64,000 nt of DNA from Flavobacterium sp. MDT1-60 (GCF_014844035.1 NZ_CP062159.1:4340001-4404000); one strand, 5' to 3'. Positions 9,423 to 19,013 are shown, counted from the stretch's first letter. Notes: generated by a model from the sequence alone, not told the origin. Numbers and translations are program-made.

Positions 9423-9947
9423 TTAAAAGCATTCTTTAATAAGGTCTCTAAGTTCTTTATCTAACTCAGCATTTGAGATTTTATTTTGTTCCAAGTCAAA
9501 ATTGGCATTGAAAGCAGGTAATGAAAAAGTGGCTTTTATGTCAGCTCCATATCTTGGTAAGGCATTACGTCCTATTTCTAAAACTGAAGCACCTCCTCTT
9601 GAGCCAGGTGAAGCCGCCATTAACAACATTGGTTTTTGCTGAAAAACTTCTTTGACGATTCGGGAACACCAATCGAATAGATTTTTGAATGCTGATGAAT
9701 AGTTGTTATTATTCTCAGCTAAAGAAACGACTAAAATATCTGCGCTTCCAAGTTTTGCAAGAAATGCTTTTGCAAGTTCATGCTGACCCACTTCTTTTTC
9801 AAGATCAACGCTGAATAAAGGCATGGCAAAATCATTCAAATCTAAAACTTCAACTTCTGCATTTTCGAATAAACCTGCTGCATAAGTGGCTAAGTGTTTA
9901 TTGATTGACTGCGTACTGTTACTTCCTCCAAAGGCTACTATTTTCAT
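9423..9947 (-). CDS. NAD(P)H-dependent FMN reductase family protein
   Basis: A 174-residue flavodoxin-fold protein. The N-terminal VAFGGSNSTQSINKHLA holds the FMN phosphate-binding loop, and the SLAENNNNYSSAFKNLFDW and AASPGSRGGASVLEIG segments match the flavin and substrate loops of NADPH-dependent FMN reductases (related to YieF/ChrR/SsuE). It probably passes electrons from NAD(P)H via FMN to quinones or other acceptors in the cytoplasm; the true substrate is unknown. Its start overlaps the stop of the upstream YihY-family gene by 4 bases, indicating translational coupling. Confidence 0.85.
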   Translation of the reverse strand: MKIVAFGGSNSTQSINKHLATYAAGLFENAEVEVLDLNDFAMPLFSVDLEKEVGQHELAKAFLAKLGSADILVVSLAENNNNYSSAFKNLFDWCSRIVKEVFQQKPMLLMAASPGSRGGASVLEIGRNALPRYGADIKATFSLPAFNANFDLEQNKISNAELDKELRDLIKECF

Positions 9948-10903
9948 GGTTTCTCTTTTTGTAATGTTTCTTCTATTGGTTCTTTTTTTGGTTCGTCGAT
10001 TTCATAAATCTCCTTTACTATTTCGACTGAATATTCGTTTGGATAGATTTTTCCTCCGTAAGATTTTGCGTAGACTTTCGTAAATTCTGCTCCAAAATAC
10101 AGAATTATTGCCGAATAATATACCCAAATCAAAATAATAATTACAGAACCTGCCGCTCCATAAATAGATGCAACGGTAGAACTTCCTAAATAAAAACCAA
10201 TTGCAAATTTACCAATCATAAAAAGGATAGCTGTAACTCCTGATCCTATAAAAGCGTCTTTCCATCTTATTTTTCCATCAGGTAATGTTCTAAAAATGAT
10301 TGCGAAAAGAGTTGTAATACTCGCCAGGACAATAAGTATGTTAACCACATAGAATAAATAAACTGTACTCTCCGGAAAATGTACTTTTAAACGTGAACTA
10401 AGCAAGTCTAAAGTTGTACTTATAAAAAGACTCACCAACATTAAAAATCCAACCGAAGCAATCATCGAGAACGACATTAAGCGGTTTTGAATAAATTTCT
10501 TAATTCCTTTATCTGGTTTTGCACGTAATCCCCAAATAAAATTTATAGAGCTTTGTATTTCAGCAAAAACTCCAGATGCTCCAATTAATAGCATAACGAT
10601 TCCGAATACTGTTGCAAAAACATTATCGCCAGATAACTGCACATTTTTTATAGCTTCCTGAATTTGACTCGCCGCGCCGTTACCTACCAGACCATTAATT
10701 TGTCCGTACAATTCTCCTGTTACAGCTTCTTCTCCAAAAAAGAAACCACAAATTGTGATGATAATAATTAATAAAGGCGGCAAGGCAAATATGGTATAAT
10801 AAGCTAATGCTGCACTTAGCTTAATCGCATTATCATCGTCAAACTCTAAAAAGGTATTTTTTAAGAGAAACCAGGTTTTGGCGAATATATTTTTAATTTT
10901 CAT
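9944..10903 (-). CDS. YihY/BrkB-family inner-membrane protein
   Basis: A 319-residue membrane protein of the YihY/virulence factor BrkB family. Marks are the DDNAIKLSAALAYYTIFALPPLLIIIITI stretch (about 22-50), the VTAILFMIGKFAIGFYLGSS and YGAAGSVIIILIWVYYSAIILYFGAEFTKVYA helices, and about six hydrophobic spans in all. A charged cytoplasmic tail ends in EPIEETLQKEKP. Some members were once called ribonuclease BN, which is wrong; the role is probably transport or envelope stability but unproved. It leads a three-gene operon with the FMN reductase and transglutaminase-like genes. Confidence 0.88.
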   Translation of the reverse strand: MKIKNIFAKTWFLLKNTFLEFDDDNAIKLSAALAYYTIFALPPLLIIIITICGFFFGEEAVTGELYGQINGLVGNGAASQIQEAIKNVQLSGDNVFATVFGIVMLLIGASGVFAEIQSSINFIWGLRAKPDKGIKKFIQNRLMSFSMIASVGFLMLVSLFISTTLDLLSSRLKVHFPESTVYLFYVVNILIVLASITTLFAIIFRTLPDGKIRWKDAFIGSGVTAILFMIGKFAIGFYLGSSTVASIYGAAGSVIIILIWVYYSAIILYFGAEFTKVYAKSYGGKIYPNEYSVEIVKEIYEIDEPKKEPIEETLQKEKP

Positions 10904-11018
10904 TTACAGTATTTTTGATATTCTCTCAAATTTATGAAATTCCCAAAATTTTGAATTGTCGCTTTTGAGACAAAAATTACATTTTTACCATGTTATAAAT
11001 AATTTTAATTGTGTCCTT

Positions 11019-11696
11019 TTACTGATAATGACAAAAAATCCCTTTATCATAAACCGTCCACAAACTTGCTTTTTGATTGGCGGCTTTTAAAGCGCTATTC
11101 GCCCAGGTATTACATGTATAAAAAAGACTGTAGCTTCCTTTGGCTTCATAAAAAGCATCTTTTTTTCCGTAGCTGTATCCTTGAATCCATTCGGGATTTG
11201 TTGGATTATTGAAACTTTCTGAAATATAAGAAACTAGCTTTTTATAGTTCTCTTTTGAAATATAAATGCGTTTGCAATTTTCATTTTCTGAAAGTCCTTT
11301 ATAGAATGATGTATGCATGGCCGAAGAACTTACTCCAAAGATTGCTTTTAAAGCCGTACTTGCTTTTAAGTCTGACCATTCCGGCGTATGCAAATAAAAA
11401 CCTTTATCTCCCCAACCGAAAGCTACCAGTGTTGCCAATGTATCTTTGGACTGTGTCTGGCTGAATTGTATTTCCTTTCGCCAATCTTTAATTTCATTGG
11501 CAACCGGAACTACAATATCAGTATGAACTCCGTTGGAAAGAATGTAAATTGGAATTCCGTCTTTTTCATCAACTTGTACAATATCTGAATTGACCGTAAT
11601 TTTTGAAATCAGGTACATAGAGATTAAATATAAAACAAAAAAAGTGATGATTCCGAGGATAGTCCAGCCTAGAACCTTGAAAGATTTTTTTAGCAT
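11019..11696 (-). CDS. DUF2459/TIGR02117-type protein
   Basis: A 225-residue protein with one N-terminal membrane anchor (about 11-31, LGWTILGIITFFVLYLISMYLI). The periplasmic part starts with IYILSNGVHTDIVVPVANEI, the hallmark of the TIGR02117/DUF2459 family, and continues with GWGDKGFYLHTPEW and FYTCNTWANSALKAA. The conserved His, Asp, Cys and Asn suggest a papain-like (NlpC/LRAT-type) fold, but no activity is known. Some relatives lie near urease genes; this one does not. No close same-strand partner: 115 bases separate it from the YihY-family gene. Confidence 0.8.
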   Translation of the reverse strand: MLKKSFKVLGWTILGIITFFVLYLISMYLISKITVNSDIVQVDEKDGIPIYILSNGVHTDIVVPVANEIKDWRKEIQFSQTQSKDTLATLVAFGWGDKGFYLHTPEWSDLKASTALKAIFGVSSSAMHTSFYKGLSENENCKRIYISKENYKKLVSYISESFNNPTNPEWIQGYSYGKKDAFYEAKGSYSLFYTCNTWANSALKAANQKASLWTVYDKGIFCHYQ

Positions 11697-11826
11697 TTGG
11701 TTGATGTTTTTTGGGTTTATAAAAGGTGTTTTTTGAAGTAACCAATTTTTAAGCCAAAAAATTTAGAAGTAACTTTTTTTGCATCTCACCTTTTACGAAA
11801 AACATAGAACATCAATATTTTACTGA

Positions 11827-11978
11827 CTACCCCAGATTAAAACGGAAAGCATTTTTTTGTGGATTTATATTTTTTGTGGTGATAAAAAAGCGACCGAAGG
11901 AAGCTCTTTTTATGCCGGACAAAAAAATAAATTCACAAAAAATCTTGGAGAGTAAAGCTGGGAACAGGTCCTGAAAAA
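11827..11978. repeat. Intergenic repeat, long form (family A)
   Basis: This 150-base non-coding stretch begins CTACCCCAGATT and resembles the copies at 21302 and 25936, which begin CTAGCCC(C/T)GAT. Near-perfect 16-base arms (TTTTTTGTGGATTTAT at 11853-11868 against its near-complement at 11927-11942) can fold into a long hairpin around a GCGACCGAAGGAAGC segment. No open frame of note. Probably a dispersed non-coding element of this genome. Confidence 0.55.
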
Positions 11979-12077
11979 TGGAACGCAGATGACACGGATT
12001 TGGACTGATTTGCGTGATTTTTTTTGCTTTGTCTTTTTTGTTTCTCGCAGATTTAGCAGATCTGGCAGATTTATTTG
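11979..12077. repeat. GCAGAT-rich intergenic element
   Basis: This non-coding stretch contains AACGCAGATGACACGGATTT, GATTTGCGTGATT and a TCGCAGATTTAGCAGATCTG run. The same vocabulary (CACGCAGATT ... AATCTGCGTG) recurs at 62372-62489, suggesting a dispersed family. With the family A element before it, it fills the gene-free gap of 450 bases upstream of the ychF terminator. Confidence 0.45.
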
Positions 12078-12087
12078 AACATAAAAA

Positions 12088-12113
12088 AAACTGCTGAAAA
12101 AATTCAGCAGTTT
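12088..12113 (-). terminator. Terminator after ychF
   Basis: Perfect 11-bp stem (AAACTGCTGAA at 12088-12098, complement at 12103-12113) with a short loop. On the minus strand it is followed by a run of T, giving a standard terminator 38 bases beyond the ychF stop codon. Confidence 0.8.
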
Positions 12114-12150
12114 GTCTATTCTCTTTATTCTTGATTCTATTCTCTAAAAA

Positions 12151-13245
12151 CTACACGTTGAAACGGAAGTGCATTACATCGCCATCCTTAACAATATATT
12201 CTTTTCCTTCTACTTTAAATTTTCCTGCTTCTTTTGCTTTTGCTTCAGAACCGTATTGAACATAATCTTCGTATGAAATTACCTCTGCACGTATGAAACC
12301 TTTTTCGAAATCAGTATGGATAACTCCTGCTGCTTGTGGCGCAGTTGAGCCAATGTTGATTGTCCAGGCACGTACTTCTTTTACACCAGCGGTAAAGTAA
12401 GTTTGTTGTTTTAATAATTTGTAAGCTGCACGAATTAAAACTGAAGCTCCCGGCTCAGTTAATCCCATATCTTCAAGGAAAACCTGACGCTCTTCGTAGC
12501 TTTCTAATTCGGTAATATCAGCCTCTGCTCCTACTGAAAGTATGATAACTTCAGCATCTTCGTCTTTTACTAATTCACGAACCTGATCTACATATTTGTT
12601 TCCGTTTACAGCTGAGTTTTCGTCAACATTACAAACGTATAGTACCGGTTTTGCTGTAATCAACTGAAAAGATTCCATTAAAACTTCTTCATCATTCCCC
12701 TGAGGAATAATAGTACGAGCTGATTTAGCTTGCAATAATGACTCTCTGATTCTGTCTAAAAGTGCTTTTTCAGTTTGCGCTTCTTTATTTCCGGTTTTAG
12801 CAGCACGATTTACTTTTTCCAAGCGTTTTTCAACGGTTTCCAAATCTTTTAACTGCAATTCGATGTCAATCGTTTCTTTGTCACGAATTGGGTTTACATT
12901 TCCGTCAACGTGAACAATATTGTCGTTGTCAAAACAACGTAAAACGTGAATAATAGCGTTACACTCTCTAATGTTTCCTAAAAACTGGTTTCCAAGACCT
13001 TCACCTTTACTTGCACCTTTTACCAAACCTGCGATATCTACGATATCAACTGTTGCCATTTGTACGCGCTCTGGTTTAACCAATTCTTCTAATTTGTTGA
13101 TTCTTGGATCCGGAACGTTTACAACACCAATATTAGGTTCGATTGTACAAAACGGAAAGTTAGCACTTTGCGCTTTTGCATTAGATAAACAATTAAATAA
13201 TGTTGATTTTCCAACATTTGGTAATCCTACAATTCCTGCTTTCAT
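12151..13245 (-). CDS. ychF: Redox-regulated ATPase YchF (Obg family)
   Basis: A 364-residue P-loop protein of the universally conserved YchF/OLA1 family. The G1 loop is GLPNVGKST (7-15), the G3 region DIAGLVKGASKGEGLGN, and the G4 position reads NVDE rather than NKxD, the change that gives YchF its ATP preference. A coiled-coil insert sits about 125-180 and a C-terminal TGS-like domain ends VKDGDVMHFRFNV. YchF binds ribosomes and affects oxidative stress responses. Length and motifs are complete. A TATATTTG box lies on the minus strand at 13399-13406, about 150 bases upstream. Confidence 0.95.
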   Translation of the reverse strand: MKAGIVGLPNVGKSTLFNCLSNAKAQSANFPFCTIEPNIGVVNVPDPRINKLEELVKPERVQMATVDIVDIAGLVKGASKGEGLGNQFLGNIRECNAIIHVLRCFDNDNIVHVDGNVNPIRDKETIDIELQLKDLETVEKRLEKVNRAAKTGNKEAQTEKALLDRIRESLLQAKSARTIIPQGNDEEVLMESFQLITAKPVLYVCNVDENSAVNGNKYVDQVRELVKDEDAEVIILSVGAEADITELESYEERQVFLEDMGLTEPGASVLIRAAYKLLKQQTYFTAGVKEVRAWTINIGSTAPQAAGVIHTDFEKGFIRAEVISYEDYVQYGSEAKAKEAGKFKVEGKEYIVKDGDVMHFRFNV

Positions 13246-13569
13246 CTGTTGTTTCTGTTTATTTTTATTTGATCCTGAAGTTACTCAGGTTTTTCCATCA
13301 ATACTTCTACTTATATAGAAGTCATTTTTAATGGTTTATAATTTTATTTATTGATTTTTGTTTCTGCCAAAATGATATTTTTTAGCTTTAAAATTTTGCA
13401 AATATAAGATTTAATAGCTCGTAAGTGAAGTAAAAATGACGATTAATGTTTTCTGCCGATTTTTCTTAAAAAAAAACAAACTTATTACTAATATTTTGTT
13501 AAATAACATTACATTTATCAAGATATTTAACAAACCACTATTGAATTTTTAACCAAAATTAGTTTTAAC
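13246..13569. other. Divergent promoter region between ychF and a TonB receptor
   Basis: This gene-free 324-base gap separates two divergent genes, so it should hold both promoters. On the minus strand a TATATTTG (13399-13406) matches the Bacteroidota -7 consensus TAnnTTTG, without a clear TTG at -33. The right half is very AT-rich with no box I can assign. No small gene seen. Confidence 0.4.
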
Positions 13570-16335
13570 ATGAGAAAAATTGCAGTACTATTATTTCTAT
13601 TTAACACCGTCTTCATTTTTGCGCAGAAGCAAATTACAGGTGTAGTAAAGGATAACACAGGAACACCTCTGCCTGGAGTTAACATTTTAGAAAAAGGAAC
13701 CAACAACGGCGTATCTACCGATCTAGACGGTTCATACAAAATAACTGTTAAAGAAGGCGCTTCTTTAATTTTTAGTTATATGGGTTACAGCAGTGTTACA
13801 AAAACAGCTAATACTTCAGTACTTGATGTTTCTCTATCTGAAGAGAGCGGTCAAAATCTGGATGAAGTTGTAGTTACAGGAACGAGAACAGCTGCAAGAA
13901 GTAATACTACTAGTGCATTACCTATTGATGTTTTATCTGCTAAAGATTTGACTTCAACAGGGCAAGCTACTTTCGATAAGGCATTGCAGTACAAAATTCC
14001 ATCATTTAATACAGTACAGACTCCTGTAAATGATGCAACTTCATTACTGGATCCGTACGAAATTAGAAATATGGGACCAAGCAGAACTTTAATCCTTATT
14101 AATGGTAAACGTAAAAACTTAAGCTCATTACTTTATGTGCAGACTTCTCCGGGACGTGGAGAAACGGGGGCAGATATTTCTGCTATCCCAACAGATGCGA
14201 TAGAAAGAGTAGAGATTTTGCGTGATGGCGCATCTGCACAGTACGGTTCTGATGCGATTGCAGGTGTTATGAATATCATTTTAAAGAAAAACAATAACGC
14301 AGGATCTGTAACTTTAAGAAGTGGAATTACTTCTGAAGGAGATGGAGAAATGCTTGGAGTAAGTTTAAACAGTGGCACAACTGTTGGAGAAAAAGGTTTT
14401 CTAAACTATACGATTGATTTTTCTAAAGTAAAATTAGCAAACAGGGCTGGAACAGTTGATGGAGGAACAAGTCATTTAGGACCAGATAATGAACCACTAC
14501 AAGGCGGGGAATATGCTGATTTTGTATATGTAGATCCGGAAAATCCGGAAAATTGGAGTAACGGGGCAACGCCGACCTCTATTAGAGCAGATAATGCTGC
14601 CGGAATACAAGTCGTTAATGATTATTTAAAAAGGCATCCTGATGCAAGAAACGTTAATGGTTCACCAGAAACAGCTGCGGCGAAGTTTTTAATTAATGGT
14701 GGAAATGAAATTAGTGACAATACAAACTTATACTACAATGCTGCCTACGTTTACAAAAAAGTAAACTCTTTTGCCAACTTTAGAACTCCGTACTGGCGAC
14801 CTTTATCAGGTGATCCATATCTTAATGACTTCTTTGGAAATGGTGATGATGCCAACCCTTCTTACGATGGATATGGACCTACTTTTGAAGGAGATTTGAC
14901 GGATTACAATGGAACACTTGGTTTTAAAAACGTTAAAAACGGATGGAATACAGATGCCAGTGTTACTGTAGGCGGGAACAAACAAGTTTATTCTGTAAAT
15001 AATTCTGTTAACAGATCGAATATTGTTGATGCAGACGGCAATAATGTTTACAGAGAAAATAGCCCAATTTCTTTTAAACCAGGTGGAACTTCTTTTAATC
15101 ATCTTGTTGGAAATATTGATATTTCGAAAATTGTTTCAGACAAAATCAGTATTGGATTTGGATCTGAGTTTAGAAGTGAATATTTCACAGTTATTGAAGG
15201 AGACAAAGCCTCTTGGGATGGAACGGGTGCTGACTCTTTTGCAGGAAACAGACCTGAGAATTCAGGAAAATGGAATCGTTATAATGTAGGTGTTTACTTT
15301 GACCTTGCTTATGACATAACGAAAGACTTTTTAATTAATGGTACAATTCGTCATGAGGAATATAGTGACTTTGGCGGAGCAACTGTTTGGAAAGTAAGTT
15401 CAAGATATAAATTCCTTGATGATAAAATAACTTTAAGAGGATCTGTATCAACTGGTTTCAGAGCACCAACATTACACCAAATTTACACTCAAAAATCGCA
15501 ATATTCATTTGTTGCAGGACAAGGAATTCAAATTAGTGGAATCATCAATAATGTTTCACCTCAGGCACGTCAGTTAAATATTCCACCTTTAGATGCTGAG
15601 AAATCAACTAATATAACAATAGGAGTTGGTGCAAAGCCTTTTCAAAACTTTAATATTACTTTAGACTATTACAACATTAAAGTAGAAGACAGAATTGTAT
15701 TGGGAGATAGACAAGACACTCCATTTGGAAATGTAGCTTGGTTCTCTAACTCTTTTGACTCAAGAACTTCTGGTTTAGATGTAGTTGCTGGTTATAGTAA
15801 TATCGGAATTGGAGAAGGTAAATTAGGAATTAATTTATCTGGAAATATTACTTTTGAAAATGAAAGAATTTCTCCGGTAACAAACAATTCATTTGGAGAC
15901 ATATTGACTTCTTTGACTTTTACATCAAGACCTGATACAAAATGGATATTAGGAGGTAATTATGAAATCGGAAAGTTTGGTTTCTCTCTTAACAACACTT
16001 ATTTTGGAAAAACAACCTTTAATCAGGATGGTTTAGACGCAAACTTAAAAACGGAATTTATTCCTAAAATTGTTACTGACTTAGGAGTTAATTTTAATGC
16101 TACAGAAAAATTAACTTTGGCTTTAAACGTAAACAATTTATTTAATGTTTTACCAGAATGGGAATTTAAATCCGAAAATGCTGCCGGGGATGCTATATTA
16201 GCAGATCCTGATCAGACAAAAACACAATATAACTTAATTACTTTTAATGGACGCTATTCTCAAATGACATACGACGGATTCCATTTTAGCCAATTAGGAA
16301 CTATGTTTAATTTATCATTAAACTATAAATTCTAA
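13570..16335 (+). CDS. TonB-dependent outer-membrane receptor
   Basis: A 921-residue outer-membrane receptor. After signal peptide MRKIAVLLFLFNTVFIFAQ comes a carboxypeptidase-regulatory-like domain (GVVKDNTGTPLPGVNILEKG, about 25-95), a TonB box-like DEVVVTGTR, then the plug with VDVLSAKDL-type segments, LILINGKRKNLSSLL and IERVEILRDGASAQYGSDAI (about 209-228). The rest is the 22-strand barrel, ending in an aromatic LSLNYKF. It lacks the SusC/RagA signatures and has no SusD partner, so it is more like a siderophore, cofactor or peptide receptor; the ligand is unknown. It is a single-gene unit ended by the hairpin at 16361. Confidence 0.92.
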   Translation: MRKIAVLLFLFNTVFIFAQKQITGVVKDNTGTPLPGVNILEKGTNNGVSTDLDGSYKITVKEGASLIFSYMGYSSVTKTANTSVLDVSLSEESGQNLDEVVVTGTRTAARSNTTSALPIDVLSAKDLTSTGQATFDKALQYKIPSFNTVQTPVNDATSLLDPYEIRNMGPSRTLILINGKRKNLSSLLYVQTSPGRGETGADISAIPTDAIERVEILRDGASAQYGSDAIAGVMNIILKKNNNAGSVTLRSGITSEGDGEMLGVSLNSGTTVGEKGFLNYTIDFSKVKLANRAGTVDGGTSHLGPDNEPLQGGEYADFVYVDPENPENWSNGATPTSIRADNAAGIQVVNDYLKRHPDARNVNGSPETAAAKFLINGGNEISDNTNLYYNAAYVYKKVNSFANFRTPYWRPLSGDPYLNDFFGNGDDANPSYDGYGPTFEGDLTDYNGTLGFKNVKNGWNTDASVTVGGNKQVYSVNNSVNRSNIVDADGNNVYRENSPISFKPGGTSFNHLVGNIDISKIVSDKISIGFGSEFRSEYFTVIEGDKASWDGTGADSFAGNRPENSGKWNRYNVGVYFDLAYDITKDFLINGTIRHEEYSDFGGATVWKVSSRYKFLDDKITLRGSVSTGFRAPTLHQIYTQKSQYSFVAGQGIQISGIINNVSPQARQLNIPPLDAEKSTNITIGVGAKPFQNFNITLDYYNIKVEDRIVLGDRQDTPFGNVAWFSNSFDSRTSGLDVVAGYSNIGIGEGKLGINLSGNITFENERISPVTNNSFGDILTSLTFTSRPDTKWILGGNYEIGKFGFSLNNTYFGKTTFNQDGLDANLKTEFIPKIVTDLGVNFNATEKLTLALNVNNLFNVLPEWEFKSENAAGDAILADPDQTKTQYNLITFNGRYSQMTYDGFHFSQLGTMFNLSLNYKF

Positions 16336-16360
16336 TTTAAAAAAGATTTAATATTTTTAA

Positions 16361-16391
16361 AAAGGGCTATCATTTGATAAGCCCTTTTTTT
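16361..16391 (+). terminator. Terminator after the TonB receptor
   Basis: AAAGGGCTATCA pairs with TGATAAGCCCTTT with one bulged base, followed by seven T. It ends only about 10 bases before the methyltransferase start codon. Confidence 0.8.
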
Positions 16392-16399
16392 ATAATTTT

Positions 16400-17164
16400 A
16401 TGATTAAAATTACAGCTATGGCAAATTTATATGATGGAAAAATGGCAGCGATATACGATGCGATGTATCAAACTTTTGTCAATTATGACGAAGAATATAC
16501 TTTTTACAACAATCTCATTCAAAAAAATAATGCCTCTACAGTACTGGAAATTGGAAGTGGTACTGGAAATTTAGCCCGCCGATTTCAGGAAAACAATCAA
16601 AATTATCAAGGCCTTGATTACAGTGAAGATATGATCGAAATTGCCAGAAAACGAAATAAAAATTCATCTTTTATACAGGGAGATATGCGTGACTTTAAAT
16701 TAAAAGAACCTGTAGATGCTGTTATTATTACCGGAAGGTCTACAAGTTATCTGATTACCAATGATGATATAAACAAAACTTTTGAGTCGGTTTATAAAAA
16801 CCTAACTAAGGAAGGCGTGATTATTTTTGATTTTATTGATGCCAACCGCTTTATTCCGTTTACAAAAGAAAACCCCATTATAATTCATGAAGCTGTATAC
16901 GAAAACATTAATTACATAAGAGAAAGTCATTGGGACACCAATAATTCTCTGGAAAATTTTATGCTCGAATGGACTGCAAAATATTACGCTATAAACAATA
17001 ATAAAAAAGAGATAATTGAAAATGATTTTTCTACAGTTCGTGTTTTTACACTCAATGAAATGGAATTATTTTTATATTTAAATAATTTTGAAATACTTCA
17101 AACAATTGATAGAAAAACCTATGCCTATGATACTTATGTTATTGTAGCCAGAAAAAAATACTGA
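16400..17164 (+). CDS. Class I SAM-dependent methyltransferase
   Basis: A 254-residue cytoplasmic methyltransferase with a Rossmann-like fold. Motif I is VLEIGSGTGNLARRF (about 49-63), followed by the acidic YSEDMIEIARKR loop, then a GDMRDFKLKEPVDAVIITGR motif and a GVIIFDFIDANRF strand. The substrate cannot be deduced. The annotated ATG at 16400 adds MIKITA; an ATG at 16418 (MANLYDGKMAAIYDAMYQ) also fits and may be the real start. Either start lies directly behind the upstream terminator, so the promoter must overlap that hairpin, or some read-through is needed. Confidence 0.85.
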   Translation: MIKITAMANLYDGKMAAIYDAMYQTFVNYDEEYTFYNNLIQKNNASTVLEIGSGTGNLARRFQENNQNYQGLDYSEDMIEIARKRNKNSSFIQGDMRDFKLKEPVDAVIITGRSTSYLITNDDINKTFESVYKNLTKEGVIIFDFIDANRFIPFTKENPIIIHEAVYENINYIRESHWDTNNSLENFMLEWTAKYYAINNNKKEIIENDFSTVRVFTLNEMELFLYLNNFEILQTIDRKTYAYDTYVIVARKKY

Positions 17165-17188
17165 GTTTGAAATTCAGTGTTTTTTTTC
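17160..17188. terminator. Bidirectional terminator between convergent genes
   Basis: ACTGAGTTT and AAATTCAGT form a short stem (one G-U pair on the plus transcript) flanked by A and T runs on both sides. It lies between the convergent methyltransferase gene and the minus-strand gene ending at 17202. Confidence 0.5.
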
Positions 17189-17201
17189 TTTGTTATGAAA
17201 A

Positions 17202-18374
17202 TTAAAGCTTAAATTCTAATCCATTTATAATCCCTTTTTCTTCGTCAGTCGCTGTAAATCCTGATAAATCCCAATACTTGGTCAGAATCTTATTCTTTTT
17301 ATTGAAAAGGGTTTTCTCTTTAAAAACATCACTTTCTTTATAAGTAAAGTTTTGTCTGTTGAAATTCGTTGTGATAAAATTATTGCGAACCTGAATATTT
17401 TTTTTGACCTGATCTTTTAAAATCAAATCATAAGCAATTTCTTCATTTGAACTTAGTAAATAATAATCTTCACCATCAATTCTGTACGTTACCCTAACTT
17501 GTGATCTGGTAACATTCTTTGAACCCACTTTTGTTTGTTCTTCAATTTGGGCGAGATTTCCAGGTTTTATAACAATACTAAATTCTACAATTAACTTTTT
17601 TGTCGGATCGTAAATAATTTCAAAAGTATCAAGCGCTTTTTTAGATTTATCCAATGGAGTTACAGACATTATATAATAATCCTTATTATTTGGGTGCCCT
17701 GTTGTAGTAAACTCATATTCTTTCTTCGTTTTTGAATCTAAAAGAGGGTCAAAATATTTTAAATTTGAATAATTCTCCATAATGTTATTCAAATTATATC
17801 CCATTAAATCAGCAGAAACATCAGTTTCCAACAATCCATAAGATCTATTTTGCTCTACTAATAATGTTGTAGTTGAATTCTTTTGATTCCCTTCAAATTG
17901 AAAATTAACCAATCCGTCATTATAATAAGAATATTTATTATCCAGCATAAAAAACTCTCGTACATAGACTTTTAATCTATAAGCATTAGCCAATTTTTGC
18001 CTTGAATTAGAAACAATTTTTTGAAGATTTTTTTCCGGCTTTTCTTTTGAGACAACAATTTCGGCTAGCTTATTGTTGTTGCTTTTAAGATAAACCACAA
18101 ATAAATCTGGTTTTAAAGGTCCCCATCGAAGTGTCACTTTTTCGTAATTGGTCTCTGAAACCTGAAGGCTGGATGCACCGTTCAATTCAAAAGTTACCTT
18201 TCCTTCCTGATTGCTTATTAATGTTTGTTTCGTTTTCATAATAAACACAGTTGCATTTTCTATAGGCAATTGTGTTTCAATATCTTTTACGACAATAGAA
18301 TACTCCACTTTTTGAGCAAAAATGGCAGTATTAACGAAAATAACAAATAAAAGTATCAGTCCTCTCATACGCAA
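17202..18374 (-). CDS. Secreted protein with carboxypeptidase-regulatory-like N-domain
   Basis: A 390-residue exported protein with signal peptide MRMRGLILLFVIFVNTAIFAQ. Residues about 24-105 form a carboxypeptidase-regulatory-like Ig domain (VVKDIETQLPIENATVFIMK ... NQEGKVTFEL). The remaining 280 residues have many short strands (YYIMSVTPLDKSKKALDTFE, KLIVEFSIVIKPG, VRVTYRIDGEDYYLLSSNEE), like the outer-membrane-associated Bacteroidota proteins near DUF5686, though much shorter. No catalytic motif is evident. It is a single-gene unit, convergent with the methyltransferase. Function unknown. Confidence 0.7.
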   Translation of the reverse strand: MRMRGLILLFVIFVNTAIFAQKVEYSIVVKDIETQLPIENATVFIMKTKQTLISNQEGKVTFELNGASSLQVSETNYEKVTLRWGPLKPDLFVVYLKSNNNKLAEIVVSKEKPEKNLQKIVSNSRQKLANAYRLKVYVREFFMLDNKYSYYNDGLVNFQFEGNQKNSTTTLLVEQNRSYGLLETDVSADLMGYNLNNIMENYSNLKYFDPLLDSKTKKEYEFTTTGHPNNKDYYIMSVTPLDKSKKALDTFEIIYDPTKKLIVEFSIVIKPGNLAQIEEQTKVGSKNVTRSQVRVTYRIDGEDYYLLSSNEEIAYDLILKDQVKKNIQVRNNFITTNFNRQNFTYKESDVFKEKTLFNKKNKILTKYWDLSGFTATDEEKGIINGLEFKL

Positions 18375-18470
18375 TTATTAAAATATTGTTATCAAATTAA
18401 CAAAATAAATCATTATGTACCAGCAAAATACAGCATAAAAATAATAAAAAACTTATATTTGATAAAAAAA

Positions 18471-18503
18471 AATCCTGAGCAACGACACTCAGGATTTTTT
18501 TGA
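18471..18503 (-). terminator. Hairpin terminator downstream of the ferredoxin gene
   Basis: Perfect 9-bp stem AATCCTGAG (18471-18479) / CTCAGGATT (18488-18496) with an 8-base loop and A and T runs on both sides. It could stop minus-strand transcription leaving the ferredoxin gene. Confidence 0.75.
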
Positions 18504-18527
18504 TCTTTAAATTGAATTAAAAAAATA

Positions 18528-18878
18528 TTATTCTCCATGTAAAAACGCTTGTCTATTCAACAAGGTTTCTTCATCTTCTACGTGGTTATCATCTGGTATA
18601 CAACAATCAACCGGGCATACTGCAGCACACTGAGGTTCATCATGGAAACCTTTACATTCTGTACATTTTCCAGGAACGATGTAATATACTTCATCAGAAA
18701 CTGGAGTTTGCGCATCATCTGCATCCACTTCAGTTCCGTCTGGTAAAATTACTTTTCCTGAAAGACTTGTTCCATCTTTGTATCTCCAATCATCAGCTCC
18801 TTCATAAATTGCTGTATTTGGGCACTCTGGTTCACAAGCCCCACAATTGATGCATTCGTCAGTTATAATTATTGCCAT
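18528..18878 (-). CDS. 2[4Fe-4S] ferredoxin
   Basis: A 116-residue ferredoxin with two cluster motifs: [19 protein letters not shown] near the N-terminus and [20 protein letters not shown] further on, the second with the enlarged spacing seen in YfhL-like and Chromatium-type ferredoxins. An acidic insert of about 40 residues lies between them. The protein carries electrons in the cytoplasm; the partner is not shown. It is divergent from the acyl-CoA reductase gene, 135 bases away, so both may share a control region. Confidence 0.92.
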   Translation of the reverse strand: MAIIITDECINCGACEPECPNTAIYEGADDWRYKDGTSLSGKVILPDGTEVDADDAQTPVSDEVYYIVPGKCTECKGFHDEPQCAAVCPVDCCIPDDNHVEDEETLLNRQAFLHGE

Positions 18879-18944
18879 TGTTTTCTTAGTTATGAGTTAA
18901 AAGTTACAAGTTGAGAAATAATAATGCGAAGATTTTATTCTGCT

Positions 18945-18975
18945 TTGTCTTATAACTTAATATAGCTTATTTTTG
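18945..18975 (+). promoter_or_regulatory. Bacteroidota-type promoter of the acyl-CoA reductase gene
   Basis: A TTG at 18945-18947 is followed after 20 bases by TATTTTTG (18968-18975), close to the Flavobacterium consensus TTG-N19-TAnnTTTG. Transcription would start about 30 bases before the ATG at 19014. Confidence 0.55.
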
Positions 18976-19013
18976 TGCAAAATTACAATCAAAACTATTC
19001 ATAAACAAACATT

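Noticed and set aside
13527..13739. Minus-strand frame at the start of the TonB receptor gene
   Set aside because: It overlaps the receptor's signal peptide region on the opposite strand and resembles nothing.
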